From Trichomonas vaginalis G3 (taxonomy: Eukaryota > Parabasalia > Trichomonadida > Trichomonadidae), in contig NC_067207.1 of NCBI RefSeq assembly GCF_026262505.1, forward strand, positions 23,280,082 to 23,344,081: a stretch of 64,000 bases of DNA, read 5' to 3'. The position numbers were made by a program, and so were the translations under genes. A model generated the notes under the pieces. It worked only from the letters and a program-made list of their open reading frames with translations. It was not told where the DNA came from and made no database searches. Positions 1-8,623 of this stretch are shown here, one piece after another (the first letter of the stretch is position 1; each line of letters begins with the position of its first letter).

Positions 1-198
1 AACGCTACAAAGGTTAAACCACCAGAGCCAAAGCTTTACTTCCAAGCTGGTGGTGGCTCTTCATCTCCAGCAGCAAGTTCCGGACCAGTTAGCACTGGAC
101 CAGGTGGCGGCGGTGTTCAAAATATTGCTCCTCCAGCCGGTGGCAACGATCTTGCATCTATGCTAGCCGCTAAGTTTGCAGCTAGAAGGAAGGTTTAA
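1..198 (+). CDS. C-terminal end of an unidentified protein, Gly/Pro/Ser-rich tail
   Basis: An open frame runs from the first base to a TAA at 196-198 and gives the last 65 residues of a protein that begins outside the window. The tail is low in complexity: GGGSSS, a PGGGGV run and PPAGG. It ends in an Ala-rich basic helix (LASMLAAKFAARRKV). A Pro/Gly stretch followed by a short amphipathic basic helix recalls the WH2-type actin-binding ends of WASP-family proteins, but the match is weak and this is only a guess. Codon choice is GC-richer than in the flanking DNA, as expected for a real, well-expressed gene. The stop reads TAAAA, which fits the UAAA polyadenylation signal known to overlap the stop in trichomonads. 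Confidence 0.6.
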   Translation, partial: NATKVKPPEPKLYFQAGGGSSSPAASSGPVSTGPGGGGVQNIAPPAGGNDLASMLAAKFAARRKV

Positions 199-457
199 AA
201 CTAGTTTTTAAACAAATTTTGGATTTATTAATCATACTGATTTTTTTTTAAAAACTTTCTTTCGATTTAGATTTTTTTTTATTTACAAAATAAATCATAT
301 TATTTAGCAAAATCACGACTCACAGAGGTTAGTAAACAGTTCATACATATGATTAACTTTGAATCAAAGAAAATATAAAAAAATAATTTTAATTTTTTTA
401 AATTTTTAGAGTAAGCATCGATAGAGTAGTTAAGAAAAGAAGAAAAAATTCGAAAGT

Positions 458-1432
458 TTATTTGGTCAAGTCGAAGAGTTCAAGCATCTTTGGATCTAAT
501 TTCTTTTGCTGATCGAGGAAGGCTTCATAAGGAACAATTGTGTACTGGCCATCAGATAATGCTGTCATCTTAGCTGTTTGTCCACTTGTAAGGGTCTGGA
601 AGGCAAGAGCGCCCATATTTGTACCCATAAGGCGATCGAAACCTGTTGGAGCACCACCACGCTGAACGTAGCCGAAAATCGTTTCACGAACGCTGAGATC
701 TGTTTCGTTCTCGTGCTTTGATAAATATTCAGCAAGAGCTTCGCATCCTGGCTTCCAGCCACGGGAAATAAGGCAGATGCATTGGGTCTTACCAGATTGG
801 TAAACTTTCTGAAGCTTATCGACAATAACATTGATATCCTTGCATTCTTGCTCTGGGGTAAGAATAAGGTCTGCGCCGGAGACAAGACCAGCTCTTAATG
901 CCAGTGAGCCGCATGTCTCACCTTCACAACGAATAAGAAAGGTTCTATCCATTGTTGATTCGCAGCTGCGGATTCTTTCAACGTTCTTGACAATGTTGTT
1001 GACAGCAGAGTCGACACCAAGGCAGATATCAGTGCCAACGATATCATCTTGAATTGTAGATGGAATTGCCACTGTTGGAATTCCAGCGTCAACAAATTTC
1101 TTGGATTGTGTGAGAGATGTGTAGCCTCCGATCACGACGAGACCTTCGATTTTCTTTTTCTCGATGTTGCTGAGCATTTTCTTGAAGCTGGCATCATCAT
1201 CAAAGAGGTTTTCTGGACGACCTGTTCCGAGGAAGCAGCCTGCTTTACCCATCTGACCAGAAACGTCTCTTGATGTGATGATTTTCATGCTGTCGTCTCT
1301 AAGACCGATGTATCCGTAGTTAACGCCATAAACGTGAACTTTGGCATGACGAGCTGAACGTACAACTGCACGGATTGCAGAGTTGATACCAGAGTTATCA
1401 CTTCCACTGCTTAAGATTGCGATGTTTTTCAT
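458..1432 (-). CDS. Phosphofructokinase-family protein with altered catalytic motifs
   Basis: The 324-residue product has the length and layout of bacterial-type ATP-dependent 6-phosphofructokinases. Family landmarks are the N-terminal SGSDNSGINSAIRAVVR loop (res. 9-25), GTDICLGVDSA (133-143) and GYVQRGGAPTGFDR (254-267). Key motifs differ from active enzymes. GGDGS, which binds Mg-nucleotide, reads GGYTS (102-106). TIDND, whose first Asp is the catalytic base, reads TIQDD (126-130). MGR of the sugar-phosphate site reads CEG (169-171). T. vaginalis glycolysis uses a separate PPi-dependent PFK of about 420 residues; it also has short ATP-PFK-like genes, one of which was reported in hydrogenosomes. 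I infer that this paralogue is inactive, altered in substrate, or regulatory. ATG is at 1430-1432, and the stop reads TAAA. Confidence 0.88.
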   Translation of the reverse strand: MKNIAILSSGSDNSGINSAIRAVVRSARHAKVHVYGVNYGYIGLRDDSMKIITSRDVSGQMGKAGCFLGTGRPENLFDDDASFKKMLSNIEKKKIEGLVVIGGYTSLTQSKKFVDAGIPTVAIPSTIQDDIVGTDICLGVDSAVNNIVKNVERIRSCESTMDRTFLIRCEGETCGSLALRAGLVSGADLILTPEQECKDINVIVDKLQKVYQSGKTQCICLISRGWKPGCEALAEYLSKHENETDLSVRETIFGYVQRGGAPTGFDRLMGTNMGALAFQTLTSGQTAKMTALSDGQYTIVPYEAFLDQQKKLDPKMLELFDLTK

Positions 1433-2114
1433 TCTATAAAAAATATAAAAATGAGATGTTGATCGTTATCTTCTCAAATCTTGATGTCAGTTTTATAATA
1501 ATTAATTAGTGAATTATATATAGACTTCTGGTGTAAGACATTTTTATTTAAAAGTGACAAAAACAGCGGATATCAATTCAAAATTGAACGATACAATTTT
1601 CCCCGATGATTTGAACGATCGAAAATTTCCATTGTCAGAAGTGACCAATTTCGTCAGAATTTTAGTTATGGCTCTTTACATCAAAAATATACATTCATAT
1701 CAGCGGATTTATGTTCGTTCTGATTGGATTATTTTCAAATCGTCAGCCCTTCTCAATCCAAATCAATGGCTTGGGATTTGAATAATATCTGTAGGTAGTC
1801 GCATTCGGTCGTATTAGTACACAACAACATGGATTCTTTTGGTAATTAGAAATTTTATAAAATTTATCTGCTCTGATCTTGATATATTCGCCTATAGAAT
1901 TAAAGTAATTTTGAATCAAAAAGAATAGAATGTATGTTAAAAACATCTAATATAACAAACATTGATTAAAACAATATTCGACGAATCCTTTAAATGATAG
2001 CTGATAGACATATCAACTATTATAACATATAATAATATAAACAATTTGGTAATTAAGAAATGAAAATACTAAGCATTTTCATCGATGATAAATGAATTTT
2101 TCATTTTGAAACCA
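1433..2114. other. Intergenic, no gene seen
   Basis: This AT-rich spacer lies between the PFK-like gene (upstream side) and the 3' end of the next minus-strand gene. The open frames inside it (around 1554-1946) are short, have no family resemblance and show the composition of random AT-rich DNA. Apart from the Inr listed separately I see nothing in it. Confidence 0.6.
1446..1454 (-). promoter_or_regulatory. Initiator (Inr) of the phosphofructokinase-like gene
   Basis: On the minus strand the sequence TCATTTTTA lies about 14-22 bases before the ATG. It fits the trichomonad initiator consensus TCA(+1)Y(T/A)YT, with transcription expected at the A. The resulting leader of about 20 bases is typical for this organism. 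Confidence 0.55.
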
Positions 2115-3182
2115 TTATTTCATTTGAACATGATGTTCTAGTTTACCTGTGAGGTGACAATGCTTTCTAATCTGGTTTACGTAATATTCTGATCTATCAA
2201 ATTGATGATAAATTGCAGGAACTTTTCCTTCAACGGACCAGTTCCCAAACTTCTGTCCTTCTGTTCTTTCTGGATGACCTATATAATATCTGAATCCAGA
2301 AAGCATGAAATCATTCGAATAATTAAGAAATTTGTATTTAAAGAGTTTTTTAAAATGTCCAAGAGCCATACTAAAAGTAAGGTAATGCTGATCATCTCCA
2401 GCACCTTTGCGAGACGTTTCATTACCGTATTTTCTCATAATTTGTGTAAATTTTATAAAATTCTTAACATTTCCTGCTTCCATGCCAGCATTAATTGGAA
2501 GAAGGTTCATTATTAGTTCTGTATAATTAGTATAGGGACAATTCTTGTCATTAGTATATCTACAAGTATTTTCAAATTCGTATTGGACCCAAACGTTTTC
2601 GTTAAATAATTTATAGTAATTTGCATCTTCGTGGCATAAATAAAATATATTACCGCCTGTAAAGCGCGAAAATGGGTCTGATTGGAAGATTGTATCAAAT
2701 AAATCAATTTGAATGACATTATCGATGTATTTTTGATTCTGTAGGAGATAATCACCGATAATTGCCCATCTGTAAAACCAAATATCTATTTTGTCTTCGA
2801 ATTTATACGGAATTATTAAAAATTCTACTCCGCATTGTGCTTTTTTGATAATACTAGCGGCTTTTCGATATGTATGGCGATCTGTTATTACTAATATTCT
2901 ACATTCATTATTAAATGTGCGAAGAGAATTGATAAATGGAATGAAATTGTTGATTTTATTAAAAGCTGTTGTTATTATCATATCTCTATTTGTAGAAATG
3001 CTAGTACTTGATGGAGTAAGATCACATCTATTGCATTTATCTTTCTTCGCGATGTAATCTATTTGATACTCTGAATATGAAAGTATAAAATATGTACTCA
3101 TTTGCTGTTGTTTGAATATTGAGCAGAAAAACACCAATTGAAGAAATATTACGAACTTTAGAAGATTATTCGACGTGGGCAT
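2115..3182 (-). CDS. Membrane-anchored glycosyltransferase-like protein
   Basis: The product has 355 residues. Residues 9-22 (KFVIFLQLVFFCSI) form one hydrophobic segment close to a basic N-terminus, as in type II (signal-anchor) Golgi or ER enzymes. The central part (about 68-185) looks like a nucleotide-diphospho-sugar transferase fold: a strand-rich start (DMIITTAFNKINNFIPF), ECRILVITD (93-101), and QIDLFDTIFQSDPF (158-171). That last motif resembles the acidic D..D...F..DPF block of GT families which bind metal and sugar nucleotide. Many trichomonad 'conserved hypothetical' proteins share this layout. The substrate cannot be predicted. The gene stands alone between the PFK-like gene and a divergent surface-protein gene. 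A TCATCTTTTC sequence about 45 bases upstream could be its initiator. Confidence 0.6.
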   Translation of the reverse strand: MPTSNNLLKFVIFLQLVFFCSIFKQQQMSTYFILSYSEYQIDYIAKKDKCNRCDLTPSSTSISTNRDMIITTAFNKINNFIPFINSLRTFNNECRILVITDRHTYRKAASIIKKAQCGVEFLIIPYKFEDKIDIWFYRWAIIGDYLLQNQKYIDNVIQIDLFDTIFQSDPFSRFTGGNIFYLCHEDANYYKLFNENVWVQYEFENTCRYTNDKNCPYTNYTELIMNLLPINAGMEAGNVKNFIKFTQIMRKYGNETSRKGAGDDQHYLTFSMALGHFKKLFKYKFLNYSNDFMLSGFRYYIGHPERTEGQKFGNWSVEGKVPAIYHQFDRSEYYVNQIRKHCHLTGKLEHHVQMK

Positions 3183-3494
3183 TAATTTTTTATTTCGAAA
3201 TTTTTTTTCCCATCAAAATCTTGCAAGAAAAGATGATTGAACAAGAAATCTATAAATAACTTCATAGTTCATTGATTTGCATGATCACCGCAGACTTCCA
3301 ATCTTTTGAGGAATAAACGATTCTTATTCAATAGTTTCCGAAATAAAACCAACTTGTTTTTTTTAAAACCACTTTTAGATTCAAAATTTTGAATAAATGA
3401 AATGAAATCTTATCCAGAACATAATAACAGAAACAATTTCATAAAAAAATAAACTCTACCGCATATTGAATTTCATTGAAATTTAAATCGTTTG
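3183..3494. other. Divergent promoter region
   Basis: This spacer of about 310 bases separates two divergent genes, the glycosyltransferase-like gene to the left and the surface-protein gene to the right, so it must hold both promoters. A minus-strand TCATCTTTTC near 3229-3238 and a plus-strand TCATTGAA near 3473-3480 are imperfect initiator candidates. Confidence 0.35.
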
Positions 3495-4763
3495 ATGATA
3501 GTTGAAGCTTTATGTGCACACCTTAGCTGGGAACAATTCTACATGAACGAACCTATTACAGACGACCATACTAATGTTGCTACTTATCAAGATTATTCTG
3601 GCTCAAATATTAAAGGCTTATATGTACACCAATCCCAATTTATTAGTCTCAATGGTGACGGTGCAGGTGCTATACTCATTCAAGCTCACAAATTTTCATT
3701 ATTTGAAGATCTGCTTTTCTTTGATTGTTCATCATATCAAGAAGGTTCGATAACTGCACACCAAGGATACATAATCTTTAATAAAATTTGTACAAAATAC
3801 TGTCGCGCAGAAAAAGGATCGTTTATCTACTCAAATGCTCCAATTCAATTTCATCTTACAACAGCTTTCAATTGTTACGCTTCCGGAGATGATTCTTCTG
3901 AAAGTTCCACAATGGTTTTGTTAAAACCAGCAGAAAACGTACTTTTCCTAAAATCTACAAATTTAACTGAAAATAACGCAGAAGGAGCTTCTGGCATATA
4001 CATTGGATCAGGAAATATTACGTACTCCTCATTTATTAACAATAAATGCAAGACAAACAATTGCTTTAGGACTTTTGACGCATTTGAATTAATTGATCAT
4101 ATAAACTTTGTAAATAACAGTGTAACAGAAGCGACAAACGGAGTTTCTCTTTATATATCTCCATCAAGCGAATCTATTACAATTCTCATAACAAAATCCA
4201 TATTTAAATTTAATATGGAAAATAACCAGAAATTTGTAAAAGCTGAAAGCGAAGTTTTATTTAAAGATTGTTATATGAATGAAATACCAGCAGATCAATC
4301 CATTTCTTCCATTAATAATGATAATTCAAGTCAAACATTAGCAATTACATTCTATTTCTATGAAAACTATTGTTTCACAGATCCAACTGCAACTCCATCT
4401 CCATCTGATATCCCTAAAACTCCATTTGCTACAGTAGAACCTTCTTCAACACCTGCAAATTCAATTTACCTGAATGAATCACAAACAAAGAAATTTCCTA
4501 ATTGGGGAATCGCAATAATTGTTGTAGGAATACTTATTGCAATAATAATTATGGTAGCTGTTTTCCTAATTTATAATAAATTTAATAAAAATGATGTCTC
4601 TAGCGATTCAATGGAAAGTGAACAAGCAAAGGCTCTTAATTCATCATTGTACCCTGAAACAGTTAAATACGAACCAGGAAATACAGGAGAAGGCGAAGAT
4701 GATCCATTTAAGAAAGAATTTGATGGAAGTGATCAATCTATTGATGAAGTACCTTGTGTATAA
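3495..4763 (+). CDS. Surface protein: beta-helix-like ectodomain and one C-terminal membrane helix
   Basis: The 422-residue product has an ectodomain (about 1-300) with irregular repeats of the kind found in right-handed beta-helix or Pmp-like proteins of T. vaginalis: short strands, Asn/Ser/Gly turns and phrases such as NITYSSFINN and DHINFVNNSV. A Pro/Thr/Ser-rich stalk (TPSPSDIPKTPFATVEPSSTP) follows, then a membrane helix at about 337-359 (WGIAIIVVGILIAIIIMVAVFLI) and a 63-residue acidic cytoplasmic tail. Trichomonad proteins of this build are candidates for the cell surface and host contact. No signal peptide follows the ATG, and an in-frame stop lies 18 bases before it. The gene is therefore either 5'-truncated or uses the membrane helix for insertion. 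I prefer ATG 3495 to the non-ATG codon just before it. Confidence 0.7.
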   Translation: MIVEALCAHLSWEQFYMNEPITDDHTNVATYQDYSGSNIKGLYVHQSQFISLNGDGAGAILIQAHKFSLFEDLLFFDCSSYQEGSITAHQGYIIFNKICTKYCRAEKGSFIYSNAPIQFHLTTAFNCYASGDDSSESSTMVLLKPAENVLFLKSTNLTENNAEGASGIYIGSGNITYSSFINNKCKTNNCFRTFDAFELIDHINFVNNSVTEATNGVSLYISPSSESITILITKSIFKFNMENNQKFVKAESEVLFKDCYMNEIPADQSISSINNDNSSQTLAITFYFYENYCFTDPTATPSPSDIPKTPFATVEPSSTPANSIYLNESQTKKFPNWGIAIIVVGILIAIIIMVAVFLIYNKFNKNDVSSDSMESEQAKALNSSLYPETVKYEPGNTGEGEDDPFKKEFDGSDQSIDEVPCV

Positions 4764-4888
4764 TATAATGTTTCTTAATATTATGTTTATTTTATTATTA
4801 GTAAAAAAAATTATTTTAATTTTTTTAAAATTTTTAAATTTAATGATAAATAGATCAATTCAAATACAAAAAATCTTACTAAAACAAC

Positions 4889-6469
4889 TTATTTTGCACT
4901 CATTTCTTCAAGAAGTTGTTTTGCAATTACAAATCTCTTATGTTCCTCATGATATGGAGATCCTTCGTACAATTCGTTAAGTCCAATCAATTTTCCTGGT
5001 TGCTTGATTGAACTTAGCATCATCATTTTCTTTGTTGACCAGAAAATGACAATTTTAATTTTGTCAGTGAAATTTACTTGGATATCTCTGTTTTCCATCC
5101 TAAAAAGTGTTGCATAATCTGTTCTAATCCAGTATTTCACGTGCTTTAAAGGAATATTAGATTTATATTTGTTTGTTGGAAGCTGGAACATGGATCTATT
5201 GGTCTTTAAGTTCTCAGAAAACTTTCTAATAAGTAGAAGTTTCTTCGAGTACTTTGTATCGTGAGGACTCAAAATTTCAGGAAAAAAAGTTTGATAATCC
5301 GGCCAATATTGAACGAATTCTTCGTGTGGATCCATGATCATTCTGCTTGAATCATTGAAACAAGCTCCAATCGTTCCATCAATCAAAAGATATCCTAATC
5401 CGTATTTTTCTGCATGGTCGCAGAACCTGGAGACGCAATATCTTGGCATTGTTGCTTCTGTGCATTTAATTGGGAATGCATTTATGCAATTATTGTCAAC
5501 ATTTTCTTTTTGCTGATCAGGACGAGGATTTTCACGAGGAATTGTGACTGGTTTAATGATTTTTGGCTTTTCCTGTGCTATATCTAATAAACTCTGCTTG
5601 TTACATTCCTGAAATTCAGGAGAATTAATTTGTGTAATGAATTCATGATATAACAACTCTTGCGCAGTTGGGCGGAGCTCAGGCTTGATCTGAAGGGTTG
5701 ATTTGATAAAATCTCTTGCGGCTTGTGAAATCTTTGGTTCGACAGGAAAAAGATAAGAACAAGTTTTGATATGCTCGTAAGTAAGCTTTGTCCTTGCTGT
5801 TTGGAATGGCGGGCGTCCGATTAACATTGCATAAACGGAAACTCCGATTGCCCAAATATCAACTTCATAACTATGACCTTTTGAAGCATCTGCCAATATT
5901 TCTGGGCTTAAATAATTTGGTGTTCCACAAACAGTATACTTTTTCTCATCATCGTAGCTTAGTTTAGTACTTAGACCGAAATCTGCAATTTTTACTCGAC
6001 CATCTTTGCCAACGAGGAAATTTTCAAGCTTGATGTCACGATGAATGACTCTGTTATCATGCAGATACACAAGACCTTCAAGAACATCTTTAATTACCTT
6101 AACAGTCTCAAATTCAGTCAAATTTCCTTTCTTTTTGAGAAGATCGCGGATTGAAAGGCCAGGACACAATTCTGTAACTATGTAATGGTTTGTTGCATCT
6201 TCAAATGCTCCATAACTCCTTAAAACGTTTGGATGATGCAAAGCTGATTGAATTTGGATTTCTAGCTTTAATCTCTCTTGCGCCTTTGGTTTTGTGATTC
6301 TGTCTTTTGGAATTACCTTCATTGCGTATTCTTGGCTTGTTGATTTCTCAAATACTTTGTAAACAGTTGCGAATCCACCAATTCCAAGAACATCTTGCTT
6401 CTTATAGACATAAGCATGACCATGAAGACTACTGATGATAGTATCAGGTGCTGCTGCAGGTTTTTCCAT
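4889..6469 (-). CDS. Polo-like serine/threonine protein kinase
   Basis: The product has 526 residues with both halves of a Polo-like kinase. The kinase domain spans about 22-279: glycine loop GIGGFATVY (29-37), ATP lysine K51, HRDIKLEN (143-150), DFG (163-165), and a CGTPNYLSPE activation segment with T179 where PLK1 has T210. Polo box 1 (about 343-395) is recognisable from EKYGLGYLLIDGTIGACFND, and polo box 2 (about 440-520) from LKHVKYWIRTDYATLFRMEN. PLKs drive mitotic entry, basal-body or centriole duplication and cytokinesis, and the polo boxes bind primed phosphopeptides. By my alignment PLK1 residues W414, H538 and K540 correspond to C345, K470 and K472, so the phosphopeptide pincer may be altered. 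The next gene on the right side lies 1.5 kb away. Confidence 0.93.
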   Translation of the reverse strand: MEKPAAAPDTIISSLHGHAYVYKKQDVLGIGGFATVYKVFEKSTSQEYAMKVIPKDRITKPKAQERLKLEIQIQSALHHPNVLRSYGAFEDATNHYIVTELCPGLSIRDLLKKKGNLTEFETVKVIKDVLEGLVYLHDNRVIHRDIKLENFLVGKDGRVKIADFGLSTKLSYDDEKKYTVCGTPNYLSPEILADASKGHSYEVDIWAIGVSVYAMLIGRPPFQTARTKLTYEHIKTCSYLFPVEPKISQAARDFIKSTLQIKPELRPTAQELLYHEFITQINSPEFQECNKQSLLDIAQEKPKIIKPVTIPRENPRPDQQKENVDNNCINAFPIKCTEATMPRYCVSRFCDHAEKYGLGYLLIDGTIGACFNDSSRMIMDPHEEFVQYWPDYQTFFPEILSPHDTKYSKKLLLIRKFSENLKTNRSMFQLPTNKYKSNIPLKHVKYWIRTDYATLFRMENRDIQVNFTDKIKIVIFWSTKKMMMLSSIKQPGKLIGLNELYEGSPYHEEHKRFVIAKQLLEEMSAK

Positions 6470-6477
6470 GAAAATGA
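6470..6477 (-). promoter_or_regulatory. Initiator directly before the Polo-like kinase ATG
   Basis: The minus-strand sequence TCATTTTC abuts the ATG and matches the trichomonad Inr (TCAYTWYT). If it is used, the leader is only about 6 bases, within the range known for this organism. It also supports the chosen start codon. Confidence 0.55.
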
Positions 6478-8016
6478 TTTTAACGTCTTATTTTATGATG
6501 CATAAATCGATACAAACAATTGATACGAATCAGAAATGGTGATGTAAATCGATATCATAAGAAAATGCGCTTTAACGTACGAAATTTTACTCTGAATTCA
6601 GTAAATAATTCTGTATAAACTGATAACTGTCAACAAAATATGTGTACAATTGGTAATATTAGCCATATATGCTATATAACTTGTAAAAACGTCTTGAGAT
6701 GTAAACTTTCTAAGAATATTAAAGGTAACTAAACTCCTTTCGCCGATCCGATTTGCTCCATATTTAAAATATAGCTTGCATATGTAGAAGAAAAGCTAAT
6801 TTTGAAGTACGCCCGAAATCCACCAACAGGATTTCGAGCTACTAAAAAGGTACTTTTAAATGTGATTTTTTTATAAAAAATTAAATTTATTTTAAGATCA
6901 GACTAAAAACTAATTTTATGGAAAATCTATATCGACAAATTTATTACTTATTGGGTATATAGATTTTTTGATTATGGCGATTATGTCTGATATGCTTCCA
7001 ATAAGCCAAAACACATTTCATACTGATTTCTATAAAAGGTATCTTTATTATAGAAGTGTAAGCTATATATGTTTGTTTTTTATTATAACAAATTCAAAAT
7101 TCTCTTATAAGGACTAGATGAAATCTGTATTACTAAATCATTAGCTAAATGAAGGTTCAAATAGAAAGTAAATATCAATTTATATGATACTGAAACCAAA
7201 TAGTTCTTTTAATAAAAGATAACACTCTGAAAATTATTGAGTATTTGCAAATCTCAAAAATCTATTGGTGAATTTGGCTCAACTTTTAAAATTATAACAT
7301 CCATATCAAATCATAAAAGCAGAAAAAAATTAAAGCCAAACCTATCGGCCAATTTTTTTTTGATATTTTGATTTTTGAGGTATACTTTTAAAAGTGGATT
7401 TAAAGCACTGATGAAAAAACATTAACTTCTGTCGTTATGATTATTGATTTAGACAATAATGATTTTAATCTTTGATTATCAAAACACTAAAGTCATCTTT
7501 TTAACATTTGCTTGGTAGCATTAACTCAAGTCTAAAGTACTATTTTATGTGGCACTCTTAGAATTTTTGTATTCATTGTACACGCTGAAATAGTACCATT
7601 AAAGTTATGGCGGACTTTCAAAAAATAGTTTGGTCACCTTGAGAATATTTAATATTAAAGCGATTCTATCAGGAACTAGTCTAATAAAATGAAAGGATAT
7701 TCGTTGTAAATCGATTAAACATAGATTTGATCATCAATATAATCGATATTTTTGTTAAATAAATTTATAGAATAAATTAACTACATTATTTGGTATCCTT
7801 AAGATCGAACGAGGCTTTGTAAATTAAATGCATGATTCGGTTTCTAAAGTAAGCCATATGATAGATAATTATTTTGAAAATCTAAATGGAAATGTAATGA
7901 AAATGATATGGATCTAAATATTTGTTCTAAATATGAATATATTGCTATGCATTTGAATCAATCTTATCAAGAGATAAGTCGAAAAAGGATATTTAATATT
8001 ATTCAAAAAAGTGTCA
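6478..8016. other. Long intergenic stretch without a recognisable gene
   Basis: About 1.5 kb of AT-rich DNA separates the kinase start from a small plus-strand gene. I found no open frame over 60 codons with protein-like composition, no tRNA B-box and no clear repeat. It holds the kinase promoter and could hide a non-coding RNA or a very old gene remnant, but nothing positive supports either. Confidence 0.5.
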
Positions 8017-8244
8017 ATGTTTTTCTTGTATCTTCTCGTAGGTCTTGTTGCTGCTAGGCCATATACAAGAAAGGAAATTGCATTCATTACACTCACAGTG
8101 CTTGCAGGTATTGTATGCGGAATTTTAGTTTTTCTTGGAATTTATTTCGGAATCAAGTTTTTGATTCACTTACATCGCAAAAATAGAGAAGCAGCTCTAC
8201 CAGAAGGGTTTATTGCAGACGTTGAAGAACCTCCACCAGCATAA
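8017..8244 (+). CDS. Small membrane protein (75 residues) with signal peptide and one helix
   Basis: From ATG 8017 the product starts with a hydrophobic segment (MFFLYLLVGLVAARP) that reads as a signal peptide with a likely cut after the Ala-Ala region. A membrane helix follows at about 24-47 (ITLTVLAGIVCGILVFLGIYFGI), then a basic HRKNRE stop-transfer patch and an acidic Pro-rich tail ending VEEPPPA. The layout predicts a tiny type I membrane protein with a cytosolic tail of about 25 residues. A GTG codon two codons upstream is not a likely start in a eukaryote. I do not recognise a family. Because the mature ectodomain would be only about 8 residues, it may act as a partner subunit or a sorting adaptor, but that is a guess. 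Confidence 0.55.
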   Translation: MFFLYLLVGLVAARPYTRKEIAFITLTVLAGIVCGILVFLGIYFGIKFLIHLHRKNREAALPEGFIADVEEPPPA

Positions 8245-8623
8245 CTCACAAATAATTTTTACAACAAATATTTTTTTGTAAGCACAAATTATATAGAGAA
8301 AAAATACAGCTTAGCTTTTATAATACGTTCATTTTTGAGCGTATTCGTTATTTATTTTGTTTGTTTTTAAGTAAAAAATTTATTATTTAGGTAACTATAA
8401 CTTGTATTTAGTTTCTTTCTCATGCATAATGATCAGACATCTTCTTTTTAACATTGAGTAACTTAAAGACATTCTAACTTTTTTTGAGATTTTGAATTTA
8501 TTATTTTTATTAATCTATCATAAATGTTTATTATTCATTATTGATAGATATGTATGATTTAAGTCTTTTCTTAAAAACATAACTTATTTGGTATAAAACA
8601 TTATAATTTTACTATTTTGTGAA
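8245..8623. other. Convergent 3' spacer
   Basis: An AT-rich spacer between the 3' ends of two convergent genes. The inverted pair TATAATACG...CGTATTCGTTA around 8318-8350 could form a weak hairpin. I see nothing else. Confidence 0.35.

Noticed and set aside
1554-1946. Two open frames of 67-75 codons right of the PFK-like gene
   Set aside because: Low-complexity AT-rich composition, no family resemblance, no initiator and overlapping on opposite strands.
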